A stretch of 47,550 nt of DNA from an uncultured Prevotellaceae bacterium (GTDB taxonomy: Bacteria > Bacteroidota > Bacteroidia > Bacteroidales > Bacteroidaceae): the NCBI GenBank assembly GCA_902771155.1, contig CACXVS010000022.1:1-47550 (forward strand), read 5' to 3'. The position numbers were made by a program, and so were the translations under genes. Below, piece after piece: positions 15,467-24,443 of the stretch. The notes under the pieces were generated by a model, which saw nothing but the letters and a program-made list of their open reading frames with translations, did not search any database and was not told the origin of the DNA. Positions within the stretch are counted from its first letter, which is position 1. Each line of letters starts with the position of its first letter.

Positions 15467-16039
15467 TTATCCGTTGTTATGTTGTTAATTCCTGGGTTTA
15501 AGGGAGCCGTGAATCCCCCTTGTTTGTCGGTCGCGGGATATGGCTATAATCAAGGTTTAACAATATGTTGTTATAGAGCCATTCCCTTTGCGGTATCGAC
15601 GCGGCAAAGATACGCAAATATTCCATTTTACCAAATTTTCGGGCTGATAATCTGCCATTTGTGTAAAAGTTGGTTAAAGTTGTTAATGTGCGGAAAATAT
15701 TCCGTCTTCCTTTTGGTGTTAAATATAAGCGGATAGTTTGGGGATGTGCCTTGCAGTCTTGGCTGCATCTTTGTTTGTGCTGTTATTTAAGCCCTGAGCA
15801 ACCCTTTATTAGTATAGCAAATCGATTTTTTGAATTGCTGTATAAAATGACAAAAAGGAGTGTCAGGGAGCGGTTTAGGATTGTCGCACAAAGATAATGG
15901 AACTTGTCGGCTGCAATTTCATCAATCTTTGGCTATGGCTTAAATATAATCCATTACTGTCTTATTCCGTTCTTCAGGAAGGAGAAAATTTAAGCCAATT
16001 ATTTAATGTAACTCACTCTAAAACAGCATTTTAACATAA
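15467..16039. other. noncoding stretch between divergent transcripts
   Basis: No convincing gene; frames at 15329-15736 and 15670-15897 lack credible starts and protein character. It contains the leftward promoter at 15605-15635, and CAAAGATA at 15889-15896 could be a second leftward -7 element. Confidence 0.45.
15605..15635 (-). promoter_or_regulatory. leftward promoter of the winged-helix-like gene
   Basis: On the minus strand TTTG (15635-15632) and TATCTTTG (15612-15605) are 19 nt apart, a consensus Bacteroidales promoter pointing at the 15466 gene. Confidence 0.75.
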
Positions 16040-16071
16040 TTTGGAAGGTATTTTAAAAGCCTGTATATTTG
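16040..16071 (+). promoter_or_regulatory. promoter of the microprotein operon
   Basis: TTTG at 16040-16043 and TATATTTG at 16064-16071 are 20 nt apart, 44 nt upstream of the first ATG. Confidence 0.8.
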
Positions 16072-16114
16072 CAGCCGAAAACATTAATTTATTCACTTAT
16101 AAAACAAAAAGTAT

Positions 16115-16312
16115 ATGAAAAAGTACATGAATGTCGATGCGTTTCTTGAAGGGAACGGGATGACGAGGGACGATTTAAAGTGTATAGTTGCAGATTCTGC
16201 CGTACTCCTTGCAATGGATTGCGCCAACAATTTCGGTGGGGAGCCATCTGAGACAGCGAAGGCCATGCAGCCTATTTACTTTCTTAACAAGATCATCGAG
16301 GAAGTTCAATAA
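16115..16312 (+). CDS. microprotein A of a paralogous pair (65 aa)
   Basis: A small helical protein (NVDAFLEGNGMTRDDLKCIV, then ADSAVLLAMDCANNFGG). It aligns end to end with the next gene: both begin with a Leu/Val-x-x-[YF]-LE-x-x-x-M-[TS] box, then an alanine-rich helix, an acidic turn and a final hydrophobic helix. Tandem duplication is the simplest reading. It is driven by the strong promoter at 16040-16071. No known family; a role as a small regulator or anti-host protein is possible but unproven. Confidence 0.65.
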   Translation: MKKYMNVDAFLEGNGMTRDDLKCIVADSAVLLAMDCANNFGGEPSETAKAMQPIYFLNKIIEEVQ

Positions 16313-16331
16313 CACAAATATTTATATCATT

Positions 16332-16526
16332 ATGGAAAATAGAGATTTAAACAGCTATCTTGAGTCTAGACACATGAGTCATGCCGAGGTTTTTACTTAC
16401 ATTGCAGAGGCTTATATCACCCTATTTGATATAGTTGTAGAAAACGAGGACATAGAACTTTCGGACATTTTGAAAATTTCCATACCCCTCAAAACCCTCT
16501 ACGGTATTGTTGCATCGGTAGCATAG
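16332..16526 (+). CDS. microprotein B of a paralogous pair (64 aa)
   Basis: ATG at 16332, 19 nt after the previous stop. NRDLNSYLESRHMSHAEVFT, then YIAEAYITLFDIVVEN, matches the upstream paralogue in length and in the pattern of hydrophobic and acidic residues, but identity is low, so the duplication is old or the copies have diverged under selection. Function unknown. Confidence 0.65.
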   Translation: MENRDLNSYLESRHMSHAEVFTYIAEAYITLFDIVVENEDIELSDILKISIPLKTLYGIVASVA

Positions 16527-16555
16527 TAAAGGAAATCACAAAACCATTGGAATAT

Positions 16556-16762
16556 ATGAAGAGAATAGTCTTACCTATCAGCTACGGATCACGCACAAAG
16601 TTTCTTATGTGCGCCTCCTTTTTCATCAGGGTTGTGGCCGTTCCGTGTAGGGCGTTGGCTGGTTGCCTGTATGCTGCAGCCCGTTTCCTTGATCGTCTGC
16701 CTGAGCGTCTGGCGCGGTTTGTGTTGTATATTGCAGAACCCTCTAACTTGAAAGAGTCATGA
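16556..16762 (+). CDS. small cationic hydrophobic protein (68 aa)
   Basis: A basic protein with one hydrophobic helix (FLMCASFFIRVVAVPCRALA), an Arg-rich amphipathic helix and an Arg/Leu-rich end (DRLPERLARFVLYIAEPS). Probably membrane-associated. The ATG at 16556 is preferred over the upstream TTG. Its stop overlaps the next start as ATGA, which supports a real, coupled gene. Such peptides can be holin-like or toxin-like; the sequence does not decide. Confidence 0.5.
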   Translation: MKRIVLPISYGSRTKFLMCASFFIRVVAVPCRALAGCLYAAARFLDRLPERLARFVLYIAEPSNLKES

Positions 16763-16947
16763 TTAAGGGCGATACGACAGGGAAGCGCAGAAGGGGGAGG
16801 CCTAACGGGCATCCGTTCAAGGCGTTCAATTTCCATTGTGACAACGATCTCCATGAGTGGCTTAATGCCAACAGGGGCGACATGCCGATGACCAAGTTTA
16901 TAAACCAGATAATCAGGGAAAAGTCTGGTTTGCCTTCTATGGATTAG
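16759..16947 (+). CDS. small DNA-binding protein with AT-hook-like motif and RHH-like tail
   Basis: 62 aa. The N-terminus KRRRGRPNGHP is an AT-hook-like core (RGRP). The rest (FKAFNFHCDNDLHEWLNANR, then MPMTKFINQIIREKSG) fits the strand-helix-helix layout of a ribbon-helix-helix repressor. The start overlaps the upstream stop (ATGA). Combined minor-groove and RHH contacts would suit binding to A/T-rich clustered sites, so it is one candidate for the 9-bp array or for repression of the promoters nearby. Confidence 0.65.
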   Translation: MIKGDTTGKRRRGRPNGHPFKAFNFHCDNDLHEWLNANRGDMPMTKFINQIIREKSGLPSMD

Positions 16948-17065
16948 TTAAAGTAACATAAAGTCACTTTGTTTTATTACTATAAAATAAGATAGACATG
17001 AAGGTTTTTGGCGATTTGATAAATTTTGTGTGCAAAGAAATACGTTTACACATATTAACTTGAAT

Positions 17066-17096
17066 TTTGTCTTTTCGGAGCGTTTGCGTATATTTG
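17066..17096 (+). promoter_or_regulatory. promoter before 17126
   Basis: TTTG at 17066-17069 and TATATTTG at 17089-17096 are 19 nt apart, 29 nt upstream of the ATG at 17126. Confidence 0.75.
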
Positions 17097-17125
17097 CAGC
17101 GAAAAAATAATTTAATTTTTTAATT

Positions 17126-17194
17126 ATGGATACAGGTATTAAAAATTTTATGGAGAGAATGAAGGAGACGGAAATAGTCTCATATGGAGATTGA
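17126..17194 (+). CDS. 22-codon leader, or the 5' piece of a frameshifted gene
   Basis: ATG 17126 lies at the proper distance from the promoter and opens a 22-codon frame ending in ...VSYGD at TGA 17192-17194. The next frame begins at TTG 17191, overlapping this stop. One inserted base would fuse the two into a single ~128-aa protein, so this is either a coupled leader peptide, a frameshift mutation, or programmed frameshifting. Confidence 0.45.
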   Translation: MDTGIKNFMERMKETEIVSYGD

Positions 17195-17508
17195 GTGAAA
17201 TCCGCTGGCAAGCTGCCATTATATATGCGCAGAAATATTACAAGGCGAGGAATGAGCGCAATCATCCTGTAGCGGATTATAACAAGATTCGCGCCATAAC
17301 GGAAGCATCTAAGGTGTGGCAATATCTTGGATTTACTGAGAATGAAGTGATAGAGCATAAACTGATATTCACAAACACCATCCTGAGCAAAGGAGGGACT
17401 TATGAAAGCGTTGGCGATTATTTTATGGTATTGCACAATGAAAACAAGATGAGTCCCAAGGCATTGTTAAAAGAGGAATGTGAGCACAACGATCTGGTGA
17501 CGAACTAA
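17191..17508 (+). CDS. unknown 105-aa protein (TTG start or frameshifted)
   Basis: A helical protein: SEIRWQAAIIYAQKYYKARN is followed by an AITEASKVWQYLGFTENEV segment and a charged end. Its only early start is TTG 17191, which is rare in this order, and the promoter and a good ATG belong to the frame just before it. The most likely original form starts at 17126. No family recognised. It ends before a strong terminator at 17571-17609, so this promoter-gene-terminator unit is monocistronic. Confidence 0.5.
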   Translation: MSEIRWQAAIIYAQKYYKARNERNHPVADYNKIRAITEASKVWQYLGFTENEVIEHKLIFTNTILSKGGTYESVGDYFMVLHNENKMSPKALLKEECEHNDLVTN

Positions 17509-17570
17509 CCCAGACTTTTTCAGTAACATAGTTCAAACGAGGACAGGTATGTGACATATATGAACTCGTG

Positions 17571-17609
17571 GGCTGCTTCCTCTGCTCCTGAGGGGTTGCA
17601 GCCTTTTTT
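17571..17609 (+). terminator. rho-independent terminator
   Basis: GGCTGC (17571-17576) and GCAGCC (17598-17603) pair, with an inner CCTC/GAGG stem, followed by six T. It separates the 17126-17508 unit from the late tail-type block. Confidence 0.85.
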
Positions 17610-17630
17610 ATGGTGTTTTTTATCTAAAAA

Positions 17631-17661
17631 GTTGCAACTATACAAAAAAATAATATATTTG
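17631..17661 (+). promoter_or_regulatory. promoter of the tail-type block
   Basis: GTTG at 17631-17634 and TATATTTG at 17654-17661 are 19 nt apart, upstream of the gp10-like, connector-like and tape measure genes. It is the only consensus promoter before the 6.8-kb late block. Confidence 0.7.
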
Positions 17662-17700
17662 CACCGTGAAATATTAGGTTTTCTGGATAGCAAAGGTGAT

Positions 17701-18240
17701 ATGGCTATGGACAACGGAAAGATATTCGACGAAGGAATCCGCAAGGCGCGGGAGGTGGTTTGGGATCACCTCTACAACATACTGCGCGGAAACGTCATAA
17801 CGCTATTACACAAGGCCGCTGTTAATCGCGAGTTTCGGGGATTCACAGGTAACACCCAAACATCATACATGGGTGGTATATACATAAACGGGCAACTTGT
17901 TGAGATAGTGAATGAAAGAGACTTTTCTGAGCCTCCACGAATGAAGAAGGTACGAGCCGGAAGATCCGTTTATCTGCGCAACCCATACGAGGGAAAGCCC
18001 CGTTTCATGAGGGCGAAGATAGACACGTCGGGAGAATATGGTAGCCAGACATCTGAGCGTTTCCTGAGAGCCTACAAACCCAAGAGAAAGAAGGGGATTG
18101 CCATCTGTATATGCACAGGTACAGAATACTCTGATTACTTGGAAACGGCGCGCGGTCTGGATGTTTTAACGCATACATGGGAACAGGCATCCAAGGTGTT
18201 ACTGTCTTCCATGAGGCCAATAAAAGGGGAGTTTATTTAA
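17701..18240 (+). CDS. HK97 gp10-like tail completion / head-tail joining protein
   Basis: 179 aa. The diagnostic part is near the end: ICTGTEYSDYLETARGLDVL, then THTWEQASKVLL. This matches the gp10-like pattern of a hydrophobic strand, a tyrosine-rich YxxxLE turn and a final helix, found in tail-terminator or neck proteins that close the tail or join it to the head. The start at 17701 is chosen because the terminator and promoter upstream exclude longer versions. It is first in the late block. A neck protein with no portal or capsid gene nearby implies that heads come from elsewhere, or that head genes were lost. Confidence 0.6.
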   Translation: MAMDNGKIFDEGIRKAREVVWDHLYNILRGNVITLLHKAAVNREFRGFTGNTQTSYMGGIYINGQLVEIVNERDFSEPPRMKKVRAGRSVYLRNPYEGKPRFMRAKIDTSGEYGSQTSERFLRAYKPKRKKGIAICICTGTEYSDYLETARGLDVLTHTWEQASKVLLSSMRPIKGEFI

Positions 18241-18254
18241 ACCGATAACGATAT

Positions 18255-18671
18255 ATGAGAGAGGAAAGACTTATATTTGAGACAAGGCGAAAGGAGTACA
18301 TACGTAATGCTCAGATTGCTCTGGAAACAGTAAACACGGCTACGGAGAAGTATAACTCTTACGGCTCATGCTTTGGGATTTGGGATAAGGAGTGCGCAAC
18401 AAAGAAATTTTGTGAGGAATTTGTTTCCGAGTCATTAAGGGAAAAGCTGGAAAGGGACGTGAAAGGCGGTATTTGTGGCGAGAACCTGAAAAGGCATGAA
18501 TACAGATACGGACTAATAGGAAAAGAGCTTTTGAAACAAGCCAAGGCCGCAAATGATGCTCTTAAGGCTTTTGGGCGGTTTATGGTTTACGACGCGGATA
18601 ATTACATCTTTAAGTTGAACAGGAGCAAGTTAGACAGATGGGCGACACAATACGCCGACGATCTGGAATAA
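18255..18671 (+). CDS. unknown 138-aa protein of the tail-type block
   Basis: A charged helical protein (LIFETRRKEYIRNAQIALET, LIGKELLKQAKAANDALKAF) with a cysteine pair region (SCFGIWDKEC). It lies 14 nt after the gp10-like gene and 20 nt before the connector-like gene. The position between neck genes suggests a virion or assembly role. No family recognised. Confidence 0.55.
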   Translation: MREERLIFETRRKEYIRNAQIALETVNTATEKYNSYGSCFGIWDKECATKKFCEEFVSESLREKLERDVKGGICGENLKRHEYRYGLIGKELLKQAKAANDALKAFGRFMVYDADNYIFKLNRSKLDRWATQYADDLE

Positions 18672-18691
18672 GAACATAATTATTTAGTGAT

Positions 18692-19060
18692 ATGGGAAAT
18701 TTAGGAAAGAATTTTAGGCGTTTTCCGCATACTTGCAGGATAACGTATTTTGATGGACAGATCACGAGCTTCGACTCTGACGAAGAAATCGAGGCAAAGC
18801 GCAAAGTCCTCTTTGAAGGCATTTGCCGAAAAGAGTACATGAGTAACGGCACAGGCCAAGACCATGTTATTACAGCAGATTACCGCATACAACTCGGAAA
18901 AATCGAGAACGGCAAGGAAGTCGGGGCGGTTGTAGAGGGTATTAAGGCGGGTATGGAGTTGGTTGTTACCGACTTATCAGATACTCACACACTTGAGATT
19001 AAGGACGTTTATGCCGGACAACTCGGCACATCTGTTTTCTGTGGCAAAGCAAACACATAA
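18692..19060 (+). CDS. connector- or tail-tube-like small virion protein
   Basis: 122 aa, beta-rich: FPHTCRITYFDGQITSFDSD, later GVVV-like strands (KEVGAVVEGIKAGMELVVTD) and a C-terminal DVYAGQLGTSVFCGK. The all-beta plan and its place directly before the tape measure gene fit a head-tail connector or minor tail protein. It seems too small for a major tail tube protein, though a divergent one cannot be excluded. It lies 21 nt upstream of the tape measure gene, so they are co-transcribed. Confidence 0.4.
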   Translation: MGNLGKNFRRFPHTCRITYFDGQITSFDSDEEIEAKRKVLFEGICRKEYMSNGTGQDHVITADYRIQLGKIENGKEVGAVVEGIKAGMELVVTDLSDTHTLEIKDVYAGQLGTSVFCGKANT

Positions 19061-19081
19061 CAATTAAAAAAATAACAGGAT

Positions 19082-22000
19082 ATGGAATTGGGGAATTTAT
19101 GGTTTGGAGTAGAGCTTAAGGATAATATTAAGGACTCCGATATTAAGAAGATCAGGGAGAAGATACAGAAGGGGCTGGAGGAATCCATCAAGCCCGTTAT
19201 CGATACAACAGACATAAAGAAGCAAATACAGGCTTCTTTAAAGTCGGAAGTGTTTAATATCAAAATCGGCTTTGATGAGGACGAACTGAGGCGAAAGATA
19301 GCGACTACTGTCGCAAAGTCAGGGGCTAACAAGTTCTCGGCCTCCGACTTGCGGGCTGCAAAAGCTCAGGCCATTCTCGCACAGAGTGAGGAAAAACTGA
19401 ACGGCCTACGCGCTCAGACAAGACAGCGCACTGCAAACGCCGTGGCTGCAGAGGAAAGGCTGGCTGCAACCCGAACACGCACACAGGCGGCAAATACAAG
19501 GCTGCAGCAGTCACAGCAGCAGCTTAACGAGGCCATGAGGGAAGGCTCTAAGAGCGCAAACCTCCTAAACTCCACACTTGCGAAGATTGGAGGGCTTACA
19601 GCGTTAACAATACTTGGAAGGCAGATTGTTAAGACAGCGGGGGATTTTCAGTTTATGGAGGCCGCTATCACATCGCTGGTAGGTAGCGAGAAGCAAGGCA
19701 TCGAGCTATTGGGGCAACTCAAGGATTTTGCACGCATAAGCCCTCTGGAGGTGCGAGACGTGACAAATGCGGCACAGACTCTCTTAGGCTTTAATGTGGA
19801 ACTTGCAAAAGTGCCAGACATGATCCAGCGGTTGGGTGATGTGTCAATGGGAAACAAAGACCGCTTTAACGCCCTTACCCTCGCATTTGCACAAACGACA
19901 TCAGCCGCAAGACTCACGGGTGAGGATCTGCGCCAATACGTTAACGCTGGCTTTAACCCGTTGCAGGTCATTGCAGAAAAAACAGGTAAAAGCATGAGAG
20001 AGCTGAAGGAAGAGATGAGTAAGGGTGCCATTTCCGTCCAGATGGTCGAACAGGCGTTCATAGATGCTACGAGTGCGGGAGGTAAGTTCTATAAGATGAG
20101 TGAGAAGCAAAGCGAGACCATTAACGGACAACTTGCAAAACTCGGTGACACCATAGACAGAACCCTCAACGAGATAGGACGCTCTAATGAGGGGCTTATA
20201 AAGGGAGGCATCACGGCCACATCAAAACTCGTTGAGAACTATGACCAGATAGGGCGTATTATCGTCGGACTTGCAACCTCTTACGGAGTGTATCGCACGG
20301 CTGTATTACTTGCAACTGCAGCAGAAAACGGCTATACTATTGCCACAGGGCTGGCAAAGCTGAGAATCCTTGCAGTCGCAAAGGCACAGGCCGTACTAAA
20401 CGCCACCATGTTAAGCAACCCTTATGTTTTGGCAGCCACAGCCCTCGGAGCGTTGATCGGTGCGGCCATTGCAGCAAGTGACGGACTCACGGCCTCGGAA
20501 CGGGCACAGCGTAACTTTAACGATGCTTTGGCAGAGGCTACGGAGAAGCAGAAAGAATACAACGCAGAGACTGAGCAGGCAATCAGCGCAGCCAACGATG
20601 ATGCAGCGGCCACATCTACGAGGCGTGAAGCCCTTAACCTCCTTATAGGTCGCTATGGTGATATCATGCAGAAGTACATCGACGAAAAGGGACACTTGCG
20701 GGACATCCTGAAACTAAAGAAGGAAATCGCCATTATAGACGGTAACAGGAATGTTGAGAACCTAAACGCAAAGGCCGGAAGATACAACGACGCTGCAGAG
20801 GCTGCAAAGCTGCTTATCAGCGGTAAACCTCTCACACCAGCACAACAGAAGCTCATAGCCGAAATGAAAGAGGAATATTTCGGAGAAAACGGCTTTTGGG
20901 CGAAAGCATGGTATAATGAAAACGACCTTTTGGATTGGGCGAACAAAATGGCTGGAGATTACGGAAAGAAGGCACGTAGAGAGGCCGCTTTAAATGCTGC
21001 AAGCCGTTTTCAGGACACTATAGCCGCAATGAATGACGAACAGCTGGCGGCATTGCAGAAAACGCTCAAGGATGCAAAGGGGAAGAAAAAGAGTGTTATC
21101 CTGAAATCTTACAAGGAATTGTCTAACGTAACACTCACTCAGGAGGACATAGATAAGTTGTCAACCTATGCGGGTGGTATCATAGAGGCACGCAAACCGA
21201 AGGCACGCACAAAGCACGCAATCGAGGAGGATAGAAAAGCGGCACAGGCTCAACTTGACGCGCTCACCATTGCGGAGGCAAACGGAAAGAAAGGCGCGGA
21301 ACCACGTAAGAAGATCCTCGGATATACAAAGGAACTTGAGGCATTTAGTCCAAAATCCTCGCAAAAGTCGGGTGTGGCTGCTGGGGAGTCGGCTGAGAAA
21401 TTAGCTGGCATACAACTTGAGCAAGCCCAGAAGATAAAGCGGGCTGTCATAGATATGGAGTTTTCCACACGTCAGGCTGAAATAGGCGTTATGGAGAAAG
21501 GTACGGAGAAATCCGTGAGGCTCATAGAGTTAGACCACGACAAGCGGCTGGAGGCTATTAAACGAGAATATGAGGATCTAAGAAACGAGAGAATCAAGGC
21601 AGCTAAGGAACTTTGGGAGGCTGATCCGTCACACAAGGGAATCAATTTCTATCAGTCTGAGGAATACAAGAAAGCCGCAACCCAAGCCCTTACGGATGAA
21701 CAGAAGAGGAACCAAGCCGCAAAAATAGCAGAAGCAAACAAGTTGTATGCAGATGCTTTGAAGAAACTCTCAGAGATGGAAACACAGCAAATGCTCGACT
21801 ACCTTTCGAGATATGGGAGCGTTCAACAGATGAGGCTCGCAATAAAAGAGGACTATGACAGACGGATTGCAAGAACATCGGACAAATGGGAAAAGAAGAG
21901 GCTCGAAAACGAGAGGGATGCGGCCATTGACCAGATAACAAGTGAGAACCTTGTGAGACAGTTAGACCTTTCGAACGTGTTCTCTGAATATGGCGTAATA

Positions 22001-24415
22001 TTGGCCACACCCTTACAGGAAACTCTTAAGGCCTTGAAGGAATACACAAAGACGGACTCATTCAAGGCTCGTTCCTTTGAGGAGCAGAAGAGTTTATATG
22101 AAACGATTAACAACGTAGAGCGTCAGCTTGGAACAGTTGGGAGTGTTTCCTTTGCAGATATTGGCCGTAGCCTGTATGAGTATAACAACGCCCTCATTAC
22201 ATATAAGACTGCATCCGAACGGCTTGCAGAAGCATCTCAGGAATCCATAAGCGCACAGACCGAACTCGACAACGCTAAGGAAGAACTGGCCAAGGCTACG
22301 ACGGACGAAGCAAGAGAGGCGGCTATGCGTGCAAAGGAGGCTGCAGAGAGCCGAGTAAAGAAAGCTACCACCAACTATGAAGCAAAGGAGAAAGATTTTA
22401 ATGACGCACAGACCGAACTCGTTACGGCTCAGAGCAAAGCAAGCGATTCGCTACAGGCTTTCAAAAGGTCAATAGAAAAAGTTGGAAACATAGCGTCAGC
22501 AGTTGCAAGCGGCTCGATGAAACAGCTTTGGACTGCACTCGGACAAAAGACTCAGAACAGAATAGGTGAACTCATAACGGGCACTCGCGCATATAACAAG
22601 GCGTTGGAAATTGTTTCTACATCCCTTTCCGAACAGGGAAAAGGAATGGATTATTTCATAGGCCGCATAAAAGGCGTGGCTGCTGAGGTGTACGAAAGCG
22701 GGGAAGTGATAAATGAGGCTGGTCTGGGCGATAAGATAGGAAGGCTGTTTGATAACCTGTTTGGTGACAACAGCCCCAAACTCGACATATTGGGTAAAGA
22801 CCTCTCGAAGATCATGACCAAGGTACTGAACGACTCAAAAGAGGCCGGGGATGAGTCAGGGGATGCAATTACAAAGGCTGGTGATGCAGTAGTACAGGCT
22901 TTCACAAAGTCAAGCAGCTCCTTATGGGGCATGATAATAGGCCTTATCTTCGACCTTCTGGATTTGCTTGCAGACGGTGTGGGTGGAATTGTTGAAACCA
23001 TACTTATGAAGGTGGGAGCGGCCATTGAGGGAATACTCACAAACATAGGTAGCGGTGAATTCTTTGAGCAGGTTTTGCACGGAGTGGCAAACCTTGTTAC
23101 TGGTATCATCAGGGGTGTGGCAAACCTGTTCTCTGGCGGTACTGCCTTCGGTGGTGGGAATGTGGATGAAATGGAGGAGGAAATCTCCAAACTGTCAAAG
23201 GCAAATGAAGCCCTTTCCAAATCCATAGAATCACTTTCCGAAACCATAAAGAACAATGACAGCACAAACTCCCAGAGCGAGGCCGCATATAGGCGCGCAC
23301 TTAATGCACAAAAGGAATGGCTTGAGAACCAACAAAAAGCCATTAACGCAAGAGCAAGCGAGTGGAGTAACGGAGGACATGGCTGGCTTGGACTCGGAGG
23401 TAGCCACTCGTTTAACTATCATGCCAACGAAAGGGGTGCTGGCTGGTACGGTTGGGAGGCATTTAACAAGGCTCTCAGAGAGGGAGGCTATAACACTACG
23501 GTTCAGACTGCACAGGACATCTGGAACCTTTCTCCTGAAATGATGCAGCTGTTACGTGACTATGCCCCGAAGGCGTGGGCTGATCTACTCAACACGGACG
23601 GAGAGAGCAACCCGTCTGATCTGATAGATGAGTATCTGGCAAATGCGGGAAAGATTGACGAACTTACAAGCGCACTGAACGAAAAACTAACGGGCTACAC
23701 ATGGGATGCTTTCAAATCCTCATATGTGGATCTGCTTAAAGACCTTGATACCACAAACGAGGACTTTGCGAACAAGCTGGAGGATATGCTTACCAACGCT
23801 ATACTAAACTCCCTTGTCAACGAGGTATATAAAGACCGCATAAAGGCACTTTACCAGATGATTGCGGACGCTGCAGGCGAAGACAGCGAGGGAGGTACAA
23901 CTATGACACAGAGCGAACTTGCAGCCATTCGAGCCGCAAACGAAGCCCTTTCGTCTGACTTGATAAAGGCGCGTAAGAACCTTGTGGATGCTGGTATTTT
24001 GAAGGAAGGCAAAGACTCGACGGAATCCTCTTCTTTGGGTGGATCGATAAAGGGGATTACTGAGCAGACGGGCGACCTTCTCGCAAGCTATATAAATGCC
24101 ATCCGTGCGGATGTAAGCGTGATTCGTCAGAGTATGGGCAATATTGCGCCCTCAGGGGGCTTGCTCGACTTAACGCTCCCATTTACAGTATTAACCACAC
24201 AGATTGCGCCACAAATCGCTTTTCTTGTACAGCAGAGCGCACAGGGCAACATACTTGCACAGGCACAGATAGAAATCCAGACACGGATATATGAGCGCGT
24301 GCAAGTAATCAGCGAACACACAGCAGCCCTTTCCCGTATAGAGGAACACGCAAGGAATACTTACGACATACTCCACAGGGTTACACCAGACGGAACATCC
24401 GTAAAAATCAAATAG
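19082..24415 (+). CDS. phage tape measure protein (1777 aa)
   Basis: A tail tape measure protein; in siphophages it sets tail length and travels down the tube at DNA ejection. The region ~170-370 carries the conserved tape-measure domain (ITSLVGSEKQGIELLGQLKD, RLTGEDLRQYVNAGFNPLQV). Long Ala/Glu/Lys-rich coiled coils follow (about 700-1150), with hydrophobic segments near 395-460 (LAVAKAQAVLNATM region) and 1270-1360 (MIIGLIFDLLDLLADGVGGI) typical of membrane-spanning parts. The usual ~0.15 nm per residue would give a tail of about 265 nm. The reading frame is intact over 5.3 kb, which argues against decay. No tube, chaperone frameshift or distal tail genes flank it; a terminator-like hairpin follows. 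Confidence 0.9.
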   Translation: MELGNLWFGVELKDNIKDSDIKKIREKIQKGLEESIKPVIDTTDIKKQIQASLKSEVFNIKIGFDEDELRRKIATTVAKSGANKFSASDLRAAKAQAILAQSEEKLNGLRAQTRQRTANAVAAEERLAATRTRTQAANTRLQQSQQQLNEAMREGSKSANLLNSTLAKIGGLTALTILGRQIVKTAGDFQFMEAAITSLVGSEKQGIELLGQLKDFARISPLEVRDVTNAAQTLLGFNVELAKVPDMIQRLGDVSMGNKDRFNALTLAFAQTTSAARLTGEDLRQYVNAGFNPLQVIAEKTGKSMRELKEEMSKGAISVQMVEQAFIDATSAGGKFYKMSEKQSETINGQLAKLGDTIDRTLNEIGRSNEGLIKGGITATSKLVENYDQIGRIIVGLATSYGVYRTAVLLATAAENGYTIATGLAKLRILAVAKAQAVLNATMLSNPYVLAATALGALIGAAIAASDGLTASERAQRNFNDALAEATEKQKEYNAETEQAISAANDDAAATSTRREALNLLIGRYGDIMQKYIDEKGHLRDILKLKKEIAIIDGNRNVENLNAKAGRYNDAAEAAKLLISGKPLTPAQQKLIAEMKEEYFGENGFWAKAWYNENDLLDWANKMAGDYGKKARREAALNAASRFQDTIAAMNDEQLAALQKTLKDAKGKKKSVILKSYKELSNVTLTQEDIDKLSTYAGGIIEARKPKARTKHAIEEDRKAAQAQLDALTIAEANGKKGAEPRKKILGYTKELEAFSPKSSQKSGVAAGESAEKLAGIQLEQAQKIKRAVIDMEFSTRQAEIGVMEKGTEKSVRLIELDHDKRLEAIKREYEDLRNERIKAAKELWEADPSHKGINFYQSEEYKKAATQALTDEQKRNQAAKIAEANKLYADALKKLSEMETQQMLDYLSRYGSVQQMRLAIKEDYDRRIARTSDKWEKKRLENERDAAIDQITSENLVRQLDLSNVFSEYGVILATPLQETLKALKEYTKTDSFKARSFEEQKSLYETINNVERQLGTVGSVSFADIGRSLYEYNNALITYKTASERLAEASQESISAQTELDNAKEELAKATTDEAREAAMRAKEAAESRVKKATTNYEAKEKDFNDAQTELVTAQSKASDSLQAFKRSIEKVGNIASAVASGSMKQLWTALGQKTQNRIGELITGTRAYNKALEIVSTSLSEQGKGMDYFIGRIKGVAAEVYESGEVINEAGLGDKIGRLFDNLFGDNSPKLDILGKDLSKIMTKVLNDSKEAGDESGDAITKAGDAVVQAFTKSSSSLWGMIIGLIFDLLDLLADGVGGIVETILMKVGAAIEGILTNIGSGEFFEQVLHGVANLVTGIIRGVANLFSGGTAFGGGNVDEMEEEISKLSKANEALSKSIESLSETIKNNDSTNSQSEAAYRRALNAQKEWLENQQKAINARASEWSNGGHGWLGLGGSHSFNYHANERGAGWYGWEAFNKALREGGYNTTVQTAQDIWNLSPEMMQLLRDYAPKAWADLLNTDGESNPSDLIDEYLANAGKIDELTSALNEKLTGYTWDAFKSSYVDLLKDLDTTNEDFANKLEDMLTNAILNSLVNEVYKDRIKALYQMIADAAGEDSEGGTTMTQSELAAIRAANEALSSDLIKARKNLVDAGILKEGKDSTESSSLGGSIKGITEQTGDLLASYINAIRADVSVIRQSMGNIAPSGGLLDLTLPFTVLTTQIAPQIAFLVQQSAQGNILAQAQIEIQTRIYERVQVISEHTAALSRIEEHARNTYDILHRVTPDGTSVKIK

Positions 24416-24443
24416 CAAACACCTAAATTTCATATCACCGTTG

